A stretch of DNA of 12,060 bases from an uncultured Candidatus Saccharibacteria bacterium (GCA_916049555.1 CAJZIB010000018.1:1-12060); one strand, 5' to 3'. Shown: positions 1-7,136, numbered from the stretch's first letter. The notes: generated from the sequence alone by a model not told the origin. Made by a program: numbers and translations.

Positions 1-137
1 TACCAATTATTTTTTTATTATTACAATTTAAAAAACATGGTAGTACTTTATTGTTAAGAAAATTAATAGCCTGGAGATTATTATGAGACTTATCTTGCCC
101 TAAAGTCATTTATACCTTTCTAAATTTTTAAGATAAA
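1..137. other. Noncoding left edge downstream of the acetyltransferase gene
   Basis: This very AT-rich stretch follows the stop codon of the minus-strand acetyltransferase gene and runs to the window edge. I see no convincing gene, tRNA or U-tailed terminator hairpin. The only inverted repeat noticed is weak: 7 bp, TTATCTT at 90-96 with AAGATAA at 130-136, and a 33-base loop. It is not followed by a T-run in the direction of the upstream gene. Confidence 0.5.
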
Positions 138-677
138 TTAGTTATCTAGCTTTTTGCGAAAAAAGTTAGTGTCGTAAATTGTGGCACCATGGTCATTGTA
201 GAATTTTTGGGCAGATTCACGGCCATTGCCGCAGGTGAATTCGAGATTCTTGCAGCCTTTTTCCTTTGCCCATCTCTCATAAGCATCGAAGAGGAGATGG
301 CCGACACCTTTACCACGAGCTGCCTGGTCAACTACAAAATCTTCGAGGTAGGCGTTTTTACCAATGCCAGCACCAAAAATAACAGAGACGGAAGCCATAC
401 CAAGGATTTGCGATGGCGAAAGTTCAAGTTGATCCTCTATTTTGTTTTCATTTTGGCTATTTTCTTCGTTTTTGGATTGTCCTTTCAAATTCGTTTCTTG
501 ATTATCGATTTCAACTGCGAGAAGGCAATCATGCCAAGGTGAGGCAATTAATTCATCAAACCAAGTCTTAGGAATAGGACCATTGTCGCGGCCACTACGT
601 GAAAGTTGAACTAAGAGAGCACGAATTCGATCAGCAAGATCTTCAGAATATTTGGTAAGTTTGACAATTTTAATCAT
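138..677 (-). CDS. GNAT-family N-acetyltransferase
   Basis: A 179-residue cytosolic enzyme expected to move an acetyl group from acetyl-CoA to an amine; the substrate is not evident. The GNAT core lies in the C-terminal half. The strand YLEDFVVD (110-117) leads into the acetyl-CoA pyrophosphate loop RGKGVG (121-126), followed by a helix, the strand KNLEFTC, and a Tyr (160) in the KFYNDHGA segment where many GNATs place the general acid. Residues about 60-88 are a hydrophilic Asn/Gln/Glu/Lys-rich insertion between core strands. The ATG at 675-677 has an AGAGG ribosome site (683-687) with a 5-base spacer, inside the end of glmM. The 11-base gap implies one transcript with glmM. The order glmM-GNAT and the LEDFVVD...GC pattern are compatible with an amino-sugar acetyltransferase (Gna1-like) role. 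Protein N-terminal, antibiotic or other small-molecule acetylation is equally possible from sequence alone. Confidence 0.88.
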   Translation of the reverse strand: MIKIVKLTKYSEDLADRIRALLVQLSRSGRDNGPIPKTWFDELIASPWHDCLLAVEIDNQETNLKGQSKNEENSQNENKIEDQLELSPSQILGMASVSVIFGAGIGKNAYLEDFVVDQAARGKGVGHLLFDAYERWAKEKGCKNLEFTCGNGRESAQKFYNDHGATIYDTNFFRKKLDN

Positions 678-688
678 AATTTCCTCTT

Positions 689-2311
689 TTAAATTAAGTC
701 TTCTAGGAGCGTGAGTTTTTCTGCGATTTCATCAGCCTTGGCGCGAATCTTTTCAGGGTTATCTCCCCAAATTGTGACGCGAACAAGTTCCTCTGTCCCA
801 CTGGCGCGAATATTGAGACTCCAGTTAAGTTTTTCAAGCTCCTTAGTTTGTTGCCTGATAAATTCCTCTGCGACTTCTGCGTTAGTTCTAAAAGCTTGCT
901 TGAGAGCATGACTAACTGGTTGGTTTTTGATAGTCTGAGGAAGCTTTTTTAGCATAGAACAAATCGACTTTAAAGTAACATTGCCAGAATCGGTACTTGA
1001 GGTTGATTCGGATTTGACTCCTTCCTTTTCTTCGGCTTTAGCTTTCTGAATAGCTTCATAACCTAAAATGAGCTGATCTTCGCTTTGTTTTCTGGCGAGA
1101 GTTTCACTATAGATTTTGGTCATGACTAGGGCGGTAAGAATACCATCACCCATAGATTCACCGGGGAGAATAATGTGACCACTCTGTTCACCACCGAGCA
1201 GAATACCGTCTTCACGCATTTTGGCAGAAACATTTTGATCGCCAACATCGGTCATAACAAGTTCGACACCGGTTTCTTTCGACCAATTCAGGAGACCTTT
1301 ATTTGCCATAATAGTGACGGCAACTTTAGGTAGACCAAGATAATTAGCAATGCAAGCCACCATGTCGTCGCCATCGATAACAGTGCCGTCGGCATCGACC
1401 ATCAAACAGCGATCGCCATCACCATCAAAGGCAGCACCAAAATCCAACTGCTTTTCCTTGACTAATTGAATAAGTGATTCAAGGTGAGTACTGCCGCAGT
1501 TTTTATTAATATTTTCACCATAGCTGGAGTCGTCATGAATAACTTCAACCTTGGCGCCAAAATATTCAAAAATCTCACGCGCAACAACACTTGTTGCGCC
1601 GTCTGCACAGTCGAGACCGATTTTTAGCTTAGAGAAATCTGGCTTTTGGCGATCAGAAATAGTAGTAGGGCCGATGTGCTCGAGATAATCCTTGAGATGA
1701 TTAAGATAGCGAGACTTAGCATCAGCATGCAAATCTTCAGCAAACTCAACAACACCAACATCAAAGCCAGTCTCATTCTCCAAAGCATTTTCGATAGCGT
1801 TGACGCCAGCCTGACTGAGTTTGACGCCAAAGGGGTATTTTTTAATTTCATGAGAGAGATCTTGCCCGCTCGAGGTGGTACCGGTACCCTTAAAACCAAC
1901 ACCTCCTGGCATAACCGCCTCAAGACCACCAATCGAATCGCCACGCTCAAAAATTTTAATGCCGTTATCAGTCGCAGGATTATGAGAAGCAGTGACGTCA
2001 ATAGCGAGATCATAGCCCATCTGATAAAAAGCGTAATTTATGGCTGGAGTAGGGAGGACGCCCACATTGCCATGATCGATGCCGACGGTTTCGAGGGCCT
2101 CTTCAAAGTTGCGTAGAATCCATTCAGTTGATTCTCTAGTATCACCGCCGAGGAGAACCTTGACTGGGCGCTCCATGCCGTCCGCGGTTTCACGAGCATT
2201 ACCGAGATAGCGCACAATGCCGAGAGTGATAGCCTGAATAAAACCAGGGGTGAAGGCATCTGCTTTTTGACGAATACCATCGGTGCCGAAATATCTAATT
2301 TTGCCTTTCAT
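689..2311 (-). CDS. glmM: Phosphoglucosamine mutase-type phosphohexomutase (GlmM-like)
   Basis: Alpha-D-phosphohexomutase, most likely interconverting glucosamine-6-phosphate and glucosamine-1-phosphate for UDP-GlcNAc and peptidoglycan synthesis in the cytosol. All four active-site loops are visible in its 540 residues: N-terminal RYFGTDGIR (6-14); phosphoserine loop TASHNP with Ser109; metal loop DGDGDR (296-301); sugar loop GGEQSGH (373-379); and phosphate-binding loop RASGTE (502-507). The FGTDGIR start, GENIN..CGSTH (265-275) and the DNGIK segment favour GlmM over phosphomannomutase. It is roughly 90 residues longer than a usual GlmM (about 445). The extra length sits in a Gly/Ser-rich stretch near 122-200 and a Lys/Glu/Ser-rich insert near 406-447. 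The phosphate loop reads SGTEE where SGTEP is usual. The start ATG follows AAGGAG (2315-2320) by only 3 bases. It heads a two-gene operon with the GNAT gene. Confidence 0.9.
   Translation of the reverse strand: MKGKIRYFGTDGIRQKADAFTPGFIQAITLGIVRYLGNARETADGMERPVKVLLGGDTRESTEWILRNFEEALETVGIDHGNVGVLPTPAINYAFYQMGYDLAIDVTASHNPATDNGIKIFERGDSIGGLEAVMPGGVGFKGTGTTSSGQDLSHEIKKYPFGVKLSQAGVNAIENALENETGFDVGVVEFAEDLHADAKSRYLNHLKDYLEHIGPTTISDRQKPDFSKLKIGLDCADGATSVVAREIFEYFGAKVEVIHDDSSYGENINKNCGSTHLESLIQLVKEKQLDFGAAFDGDGDRCLMVDADGTVIDGDDMVACIANYLGLPKVAVTIMANKGLLNWSKETGVELVMTDVGDQNVSAKMREDGILLGGEQSGHIILPGESMGDGILTALVMTKIYSETLARKQSEDQLILGYEAIQKAKAEEKEGVKSESTSSTDSGNVTLKSICSMLKKLPQTIKNQPVSHALKQAFRTNAEVAEEFIRQQTKELEKLNWSLNIRASGTEELVRVTIWGDNPEKIRAKADEIAEKLTLLEDLI
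971..1096 (-). other. Hydrophilic low-complexity insert in GlmM-like protein
   Basis: This stretch encodes residues about 406-447, rich in Lys, Glu, Ser and Thr (for example KAKAEEKEGVKSES). It lies between the sugar-binding loop and the C-terminal phosphate-binding domain. Typical GlmM proteins have a short linker there, so it looks like an inserted flexible segment. It is in frame and does not disturb the motifs on either side. Confidence 0.55.
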
Positions 2312-2332
2312 AGACTCCTTTCTATAGAGAAA

Positions 2333-2341
2333 ATAATAACA
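2333..2341 (-). promoter_or_regulatory. Candidate extended -10 promoter for glmM
   Basis: On the minus strand the bases read TGT-TATTAT, an extended -10 element with 5 of 6 matches to TATAAT. It ends 21 bases upstream of the glmM ATG, which would give a leader of roughly 15 bases carrying AAGGAG. No good -35 box is seen at 16-18 bases. The element is one arm of a perfect 10-bp inverted repeat whose other arm is the matching element for the plus-strand gene. Confidence 0.5.
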
Positions 2342-2360
2342 CAGAATCTCCAGAAAAAAG

Positions 2361-2369
2361 TGTTATTAT
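2361..2369 (+). promoter_or_regulatory. Candidate extended -10 promoter for Ppx/GppA-like gene
   Basis: TGT-TATTAT on the plus strand sits 21 bases before the ATG at 2391, with the ribosome site AGGAGG (2379-2384) in between. It is the exact inverted copy of the element at 2333-2341, and the two -10 boxes face outward. No consensus -35 is present, so the TG extension may carry recognition. Confidence 0.5.
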
Positions 2370-2390
2370 AAACTTGAGAGGAGGGATGTG

Positions 2391-3287
2391 ATGTTGTATA
2401 TTGACACAGGTTCATCTACTGTCAAGCTTTACGAATGGAAAGAAGGCAAAGTAAAACTCCTAAAAACTAAGAGTTTTGATTTTAAAAAAGACTTTAATCC
2501 AGACTATGGGCTGAGTGAACAAGGCGAACGGGAATTAGTAAATTATTTTTTGAATATTAGAAACGATTATCCTGGTACAAAAATTAAAGTTTTTGCGACG
2601 GCAATTTTTAGAAAAATGTCAAAACCCGCACTGAGGAAATTATCTGAAAAAATTCTTCAGATAACGGGATTACATTTTGATGTAATTAGTCAAGAGCTTG
2701 AGGGGTTTTATTTAGAACAAGCGTTATCTGTAAGATATATTTCCAATAAGCCTCTTTTGCTAATCAATATAGGTGGCGGCTCTACTGAGTTAATTATTAA
2801 ACAAGATGGGGAAGTTTTAGAGAGAGTATACCTTGAGCTTGGGGTGAGAACGGTTCTAGCACGATTCCCCCATATAAATGATGAGATTTCCAAGCATTCA
2901 CTCGAGGAAGTTTTGAAATTTGTGAAGACGAAGTTGCCGCAAAAAACGATAGTCACACCAGTAGCTATTTACAATGGCGGTGAACTAACATATATGGAAG
3001 TGGCTGGCTACGATTTAGATAAAAATGAAGTTTTTGAAGACATAGATCACCCAAAAATGATTAATTTGGCAAAATTTCAAGCGAGAAACCGTGAAATATT
3101 TCAATTCGTGCAGCTTAGTGAATTGGAAAAATATATGCCGGAAGACCCTTTATGGATGCATGGAGCGAGGGCTTGTTCAGCAATCGCACAAGCTATTTGC
3201 GAGAAATTCCAAGTGAAGACAATTGTACCTTCTGATTCAAATACTGTACACGGAATGGTTAGACAAGAATTGCTAGTGAGAGATTAA
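2391..3287 (+). CDS. Ppx/GppA-family phosphatase (exopolyphosphatase or pppGpp phosphohydrolase)
   Basis: A 298-residue protein with the ASKHA-fold Ppx/GppA pattern. It has an N-terminal phosphate loop YIDTGSSTVKL (about 3-13), the segment KVFATAIFR matching the family's ATSALR region, VISQELEG (about 98-105) carrying the candidate catalytic glutamates, and the second phosphate loop NIGGGSTEL (about 126-134). A C-terminal stretch MHGARA...PSDSNTVHGM matches the family's end. Members hydrolyse polyphosphate or convert pppGpp to ppGpp, so a link to phosphate storage or the stringent response is likely, but the substrate cannot be fixed. It has only the catalytic two-domain part and no C-terminal HD-like extension. 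I chose ATG at 2391 because AGGAGG (2379-2384) is 6 bases away; an in-frame GTG at 2388 would be only 3 bases away. It is divergent from glmM and convergent with the pta-like gene, with stop codons one base apart. Confidence 0.82.
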   Translation: MLYIDTGSSTVKLYEWKEGKVKLLKTKSFDFKKDFNPDYGLSEQGERELVNYFLNIRNDYPGTKIKVFATAIFRKMSKPALRKLSEKILQITGLHFDVISQELEGFYLEQALSVRYISNKPLLLINIGGGSTELIIKQDGEVLERVYLELGVRTVLARFPHINDEISKHSLEEVLKFVKTKLPQKTIVTPVAIYNGGELTYMEVAGYDLDKNEVFEDIDHPKMINLAKFQARNREIFQFVQLSELEKYMPEDPLWMHGARACSAIAQAICEKFQVKTIVPSDSNTVHGMVRQELLVRD

Positions 3288-3288
3288 A

Positions 3289-4134
3289 TTAAGAATTGCA
3301 GAGGGCAAGCTCGGCTTCGATGACGGCAAGAATGTCTTCTACTGTGCTGCCGCGAGACAAGTCAGAAACAGGGGCGTTGAAGCCTTGAAGGATTGGGCCG
3401 GCGGCAGTGAAGTTGCCAAATTGTTCCATGGCTTTATAGAGGATATTGCCAGAATTAAGATCTGGGACAATTAAGATATTGGCATAGCCAGCAACAGGAG
3501 AGTTTGGAGCTTTTTTCTCACCAACACGAGGATTAATGGCGGCGTCAAGCTGCATTTCTCCGTCAATGAGAATTTCAGGATGAGTTTCCCTAACCTTTTC
3601 CACGACAGATTGTGAAAGTGAGATAGTTTCATCTCTGCCGCCAGAACCGAGGGTGGAGAAGCTCAGTATAGCAATACGGGGAGTGAGAAAACTATTTAAT
3701 GCGGAATCAGTAGAATCATGGTTTAGGTATTTAAAATACTTAGTGGCGGTCTCGTGAGTCTCTAGAGTAATGTCGTAGAGTTGATCGAAACTAGGGTGTT
3801 TGCAAGCAGCGGCATCGCCAAGAATAAAGACAGATTGGCCGAGAGGAGTGGCTTTATTTTCTTTAGTAAAAATGAAGCTAGCGGAGAAAGTTGGTTTTTC
3901 GAGCTGGCGCGGGTTTTTGACGCCGATGATGTCGCGAGCGGCAAGGATGACATCGCGAGAGGTATAATCAATACCAGCGATCATAGAGTCGGCAACACCA
4001 GCCTTAACGGCGGCACAGGCATGCTCGAGATTATCGGCGCCAATAGCTTCAAAATCAGGGAATTTTTGCTTAGCAAGTTTGATGGCCTCCTGGACATAGG
4101 GATGATTAATTTCTGGAAAAACAATTCGTTTCAT
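3289..4134 (-). CDS. pta: Phosphate acetyltransferase (Pta/Ptb family), short form
   Basis: Phosphotransacetylase, expected to interconvert acetyl-CoA plus phosphate and acetyl phosphate plus CoA. With acetate kinase this makes ATP by substrate-level phosphorylation in fermenters. The C-terminal half is clear: LIDGEMQLDAA (189-199), SPVAG (212-216), PDLNSGNILYK (224-234), GPILQGFNAPVSDLSRG (246-262). The SRG..VED segment supplies Ser260, Arg261 and Asp267, aligned by eye with the catalytic Ser-Arg-Asp of the Methanosarcina enzyme. At 281 residues it is about 45 shorter than usual Pta. The missing length is in the N-terminal part, where EHACAAVKAGVADSMIAG looks closer to phosphate butyryltransferase. 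Acyl specificity is therefore uncertain. The ATG is preceded by a strong ribosome site, AGGAGGAG (4140-4147), with a 5-base spacer. No acetate kinase gene is in the window. Confidence 0.85.
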   Translation of the reverse strand: MKRIVFPEINHPYVQEAIKLAKQKFPDFEAIGADNLEHACAAVKAGVADSMIAGIDYTSRDVILAARDIIGVKNPRQLEKPTFSASFIFTKENKATPLGQSVFILGDAAACKHPSFDQLYDITLETHETATKYFKYLNHDSTDSALNSFLTPRIAILSFSTLGSGGRDETISLSQSVVEKVRETHPEILIDGEMQLDAAINPRVGEKKAPNSPVAGYANILIVPDLNSGNILYKAMEQFGNFTAAGPILQGFNAPVSDLSRGSTVEDILAVIEAELALCNS

Positions 4135-4249
4135 TTTTACTCCTCCTCAGGGTCTTTTAGTCTATTTTATGTAATTTTCTCTCTTTTGGGAAGAAAAAGT
4201 CACTTTATGCTAGAATGATGAAAAGTAAAGTAATTATAAGAACGCAAAA
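4135..4249. promoter_or_regulatory. Divergent promoter region between pta-like and orphan gene
   Basis: This 115-base gap serves two divergent genes. Toward the orphan gene there is TGC-TAGAAT (4208-4216), an extended -10, with a poor -35 candidate TTGGGA at 4186-4191 (19-base spacing). Toward pta, the minus strand has TAAAAT about 25 bases upstream of the ribosome site, and a perfect TATAAT (plus-strand 4233-4238) further upstream; neither has a good -35. The pta side has a strong ribosome site, the orphan side none. Confidence 0.45.
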
Positions 4250-5503
4250 ATGGAAATACAAACAGACGAGCTAGAGCGAATCATTAAATTTTACCGGATT
4301 AGTGATGATCTGGATTTTATTGGTTTTCGAACAGTAGATCCAGACACTTTTTGGTATGTTTTTCAGAGTAAAAATAATCCTCGTAGAAACTTTATTTTAC
4401 ACGCATCGGATTATATCTCTTGGTGTTGTGGAGAAGGGGAGCCACCAGAATTCCTTGAGGCTAATTATTTTACCGATTTTATTTGCTCCTTTCCTGTGAA
4501 AAGATGGCTAACTAGTCATGATGGTTTGAACTTAGACGATGAAACTGGCGACCGTGAAGGATATCTATACTGGGCGTCTACTGGCGACCGTTGCATGATG
4601 GCGGAAATAGAAGGTGAAATTCCCGAGATGGCAATTCGTACACTAAAAACAGAAATTCCCATTCATGACGAGCTGGAGATTGCGGCGTACGCAAGGCATT
4701 TTATTGGTAATGAAACTTTTTCAGAAATTCCACGACCATCAAGCCAGGACTCTAAATTTTTAGACAAAAATATTTGCAGAATAATCCGCACAAATATGCT
4801 GAAAATTGCGGAGAAAATAATTGCCGCGGGAGTAACCGGCGTAACGGAAGAGGACCTAGAGAACTGTAACTCTGAATCATTTAGATACACTAGACTATGG
4901 CCAATAGAGAAGAGGGAGTATAAACCTGATTGGGTAGTTGAAAAAGATACTTCCAAATCTATCTCGAAAATTAATGAAGTAAATTTTTTAGTTAGAATTA
5001 ACAACCAAAGTTGGCTGGCGCTATGCGAAATAAGGGACTTTCCAAACTACTTTGATGAACGAAATATATTAATTACATTACTGAATAGATATATTCGTTT
5101 ACATAGCGATAGACCTGGACCAAGATTTTTGCCAAAACAGACAGTTTTTTCTATACTCGAGAAATTTAAGATAAATTCCGCTGGCGAATTGAGATTTCAG
5201 ACAATGATTGAGTGTGCAAAGGACTGCAAGTTATATGTTTTTGTTGATGATCTGGATACAAAATATGTCTTAATTTGTCGGGACGTCAGACTTGAAAATT
5301 TAGATCAAGAAAAAAGTTATCTAGCACAAGAGTCCAGGATGGAGATAGCAGATTTTTATAGATTAAAGGATGATTTTGAAGAATATTACTATACGTGCAA
5401 TGAAAATGAAGTAGTAGATACTAAAAATATCGAAACCACGGAGACGGAAGACACTCAGGAAGAGAGAAAATACTATTTTCTGGCAGGTAGAGTTCAAGTC
5501 TAA
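4250..5503 (+). CDS. Hypothetical protein of unknown family, 417 residues
   Basis: I do not recognise this protein. It has no signal peptide and no membrane segment, so it is probably cytosolic. It is acidic, with 11 cysteines spread along the chain (including Cys59-Cys60 in SWCCGEGEPPEF) and 7 tryptophans. The C-terminus has a Glu/Asp/Thr-rich tail (about 384-406). The motif TGDR occurs twice, at 99-102 and 111-114, encoded by an exact 12-base repeat. There is no obvious nucleotide-binding loop or nuclease motif. The ATG is set by the extended -10 at 4208-4216, and the predicted leader (about 27 bases) has no clear Shine-Dalgarno sequence. It is the only plus-strand gene in the right two thirds of the window and overlaps the ligase gene tail to tail by 4 bases. 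Its length and steady codon structure argue that it is real. Confidence 0.8.
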   Translation: MEIQTDELERIIKFYRISDDLDFIGFRTVDPDTFWYVFQSKNNPRRNFILHASDYISWCCGEGEPPEFLEANYFTDFICSFPVKRWLTSHDGLNLDDETGDREGYLYWASTGDRCMMAEIEGEIPEMAIRTLKTEIPIHDELEIAAYARHFIGNETFSEIPRPSSQDSKFLDKNICRIIRTNMLKIAEKIIAAGVTGVTEEDLENCNSESFRYTRLWPIEKREYKPDWVVEKDTSKSISKINEVNFLVRINNQSWLALCEIRDFPNYFDERNILITLLNRYIRLHSDRPGPRFLPKQTVFSILEKFKINSAGELRFQTMIECAKDCKLYVFVDDLDTKYVLICRDVRLENLDQEKSYLAQESRMEIADFYRLKDDFEEYYYTCNENEVVDTKNIETTETEDTQEERKYYFLAGRVQV

Positions 5504-7122
5504 AAGAATAAAATAGGCAAGAGATAGATATGAAGGGCATTGGGGAGTCCTGAGAAAAAGCAGAGAGTGAGAGCAAAAGCGAGGATAAGAATACGTCCGT
5601 AAATTGCCGATTTTTCATGTTTTTTATTGTATTGTTTATAAATTAAAACCAGTAAAACGGCGCTAAGTAGGAGCACTACGGCGCCACAGATACCCTGTTC
5701 ATAGAGGATGGCGAGATATTCATTTTGAATGATTTCTTTAGGACTGCCGAGTTCAGGAAATTCTTTATACAGTGTTGGACCGGCGGCACCAAGACCGACG
5801 CCATCGAATAGACGACTGAATGAAGTCTGCCAGGAGGAGAGGGCGAGGTGGTTAAGATTGAGGCGAATCTCTGTTGATTCTGCAATGTAGCCAGTGAATT
5901 GTGGGGTTTTTGGGACAGAGCTCTCCGGATTTTTTTTCGGATCTGACGAAAGCTGCTCATTTAACTCAGAGGTTTTATGATTTCTATTATTTTCGCTATT
6001 TTTGTGGAACATCTTAGCAAGATCAATGCGACCAAGGGAGAGTTGATTAACAGAGGTAGAAATGCCATCAAAGAAAGTATGGGTGGTTGGGCCAAGTTCA
6101 GTAAACACACCTTGGGCCGACAACGTGAAGAAAAGTGGTAGAAAAACGACAGCAGAGAAGAGGAGGGACTGACAGCTAATCTCTTTTAATATGCAAGATT
6201 TCTGTTTGAGGATTTCGACGGTTTTATAAATGAATAAGATAAAAATACCAACCCAGAAAGAAAATATGGCACCACGAGAGAGAGTGAGATAAAGTGTGGC
6301 GATCAAAAATAGCGGGAGGCCATAACAAAGCGTACGGCCAACTTTTGACACAGGGTATGGGGAGGGGTTAAGTTTTTGATCTTGCTTTTTTGATCCCTCA
6401 AAAAGATAGAAAAGGCTGAGAAAGATTGGGGCGAGAAGGAGGTTGGCCATAAACTGCGGTTCAATAGCGAGGCCGTTCGGATGAGGAAAACCAAAAACAG
6501 TTGAAGTGCAACCTTCACACAAAAAAGTTATTTCACGAGGAGCGCCAGCAATATCCAAAATTGACTGAAGCCAACAAAAGACTGAAATAGAAGCTCCAGC
6601 GATGAGAAGATTCTTTTTGATATTTTTCCCTATTTGGTTTTTATATTGTGAAATATTTTTAAGAATTGTCAATAGGGAAATATAGATACACCAGATGACA
6701 CCGGAAGTGAGAATGGCGCGCGGGAAATTGGGTGAATCAATAGCATTAACAGTAGTATATAGCGGATATATAGGAGATAAAACCCGGATAAAGTGAGTAC
6801 AAAGAATAGACAATTCACGGGAAGAGAGAGACTTAGGAAGCTGCCTTATGGGTTGTTTGGGTTTAACAATTGCCCTAAGCGAATAAACACAAAAACGGAA
6901 AACTCCGGGGAGTGAGAGGATGGCAAAAATCAGAAGCCAAAGGAGCGGTAGGGATAATTCAAAATTCGTGGTTGCGGTGGAGAGAATTGGGATGACGGGG
7001 TGATAAGAAAAAAACAAACAAAATGGCAGGCAGAGAAGCATAAATTGTTGGATCTTAGAAAGAGGTGACACAGGAGTTCTGATTGAGTCTGAGCTGGTTT
7101 TAGTTACTGATTTTTTTGACAT
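5500..7122 (-). CDS. O-antigen ligase/polymerase-like membrane protein (Wzy_C/WaaL type)
   Basis: A polytopic inner-membrane protein with about ten hydrophobic helices, of the family that ligates or polymerises undecaprenyl-linked glycans on the outer face of the membrane. Supporting segments are PHPNGLAIEPQFMANLLLAP (about 214-233), TLSRGAIFSFWVG (about 280-292, the Wzy_C T.SRGA motif), a large extracytoplasmic loop (about 338-475), and IIQNEYLAILYEQGICG (about 464-480), which resembles the HNEYL...E.G pattern of the family. The large loop contains a hydrophilic insert near residues 371-407. I start at ATG 7120-7122 because AAGG lies 8 bases upstream; an in-frame TTG at 7123-7125 is directly adjacent. 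The start is 14 bases after the glycosyltransferase stop, so the two are co-transcribed. Polymerase versus ligase cannot be told apart by sequence. It uses the window's only TAG stop. Confidence 0.83.
   Translation of the reverse strand: MSKKSVTKTSSDSIRTPVSPLSKIQQFMLLCLPFCLFFSYHPVIPILSTATTNFELSLPLLWLLIFAILSLPGVFRFCVYSLRAIVKPKQPIRQLPKSLSSRELSILCTHFIRVLSPIYPLYTTVNAIDSPNFPRAILTSGVIWCIYISLLTILKNISQYKNQIGKNIKKNLLIAGASISVFCWLQSILDIAGAPREITFLCEGCTSTVFGFPHPNGLAIEPQFMANLLLAPIFLSLFYLFEGSKKQDQKLNPSPYPVSKVGRTLCYGLPLFLIATLYLTLSRGAIFSFWVGIFILFIYKTVEILKQKSCILKEISCQSLLFSAVVFLPLFFTLSAQGVFTELGPTTHTFFDGISTSVNQLSLGRIDLAKMFHKNSENNRNHKTSELNEQLSSDPKKNPESSVPKTPQFTGYIAESTEIRLNLNHLALSSWQTSFSRLFDGVGLGAAGPTLYKEFPELGSPKEIIQNEYLAILYEQGICGAVVLLLSAVLLVLIYKQYNKKHEKSAIYGRILILAFALTLCFFSGLPNALHIYLLPILFF
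5902..6012 (-). other. Hydrophilic low-complexity insert in ligase loop
   Basis: This stretch encodes residues about 371-407, rich in Asn, Lys, Ser, Glu and Pro (for example HKNSENNRNHKTSELNEQ). It falls within the large loop predicted outside the cytoplasmic membrane, between the RIDLA segment and the conserved region before NEYL. It is in frame. Confidence 0.5.
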
Positions 7123-7136
7123 CAAGGTAGCCTTTC

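Noticed and set aside
83..100. Mini-frame ATG to TAA preceded by GGAG, as a possible leader peptide
   Set aside because: It has only six codons, there is no gene downstream in the same direction within the window, and a chance occurrence is likely.
90..136. Inverted repeat TTATCTT/AAGATAA as a terminator of the glmM-GNAT operon
   Set aside because: The stem is 7 bp and AT-rich with a 33-base loop and no following U-tract.
1646..2116. Long plus-strand open frame of 156 codons inside glmM
   Set aside because: It is antisense to a gene with clear catalytic motifs, the translation shows no family pattern, and it has no ribosome site that I can see.
3781..4218. Plus-strand open frame of 145 codons covering the pta start and the intergenic region
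   Set aside because: It lies antisense to conserved pta coding sequence and its product shows no recognisable domain; it is explained as a shadow frame.
4215..4274. Short upstream frame beginning at ATG 4215 and overlapping the orphan gene start
   Set aside because: It is about 20 codons in another frame with no ribosome site, and its ATG overlaps the predicted -10 element, so it would not be transcribed from that promoter.
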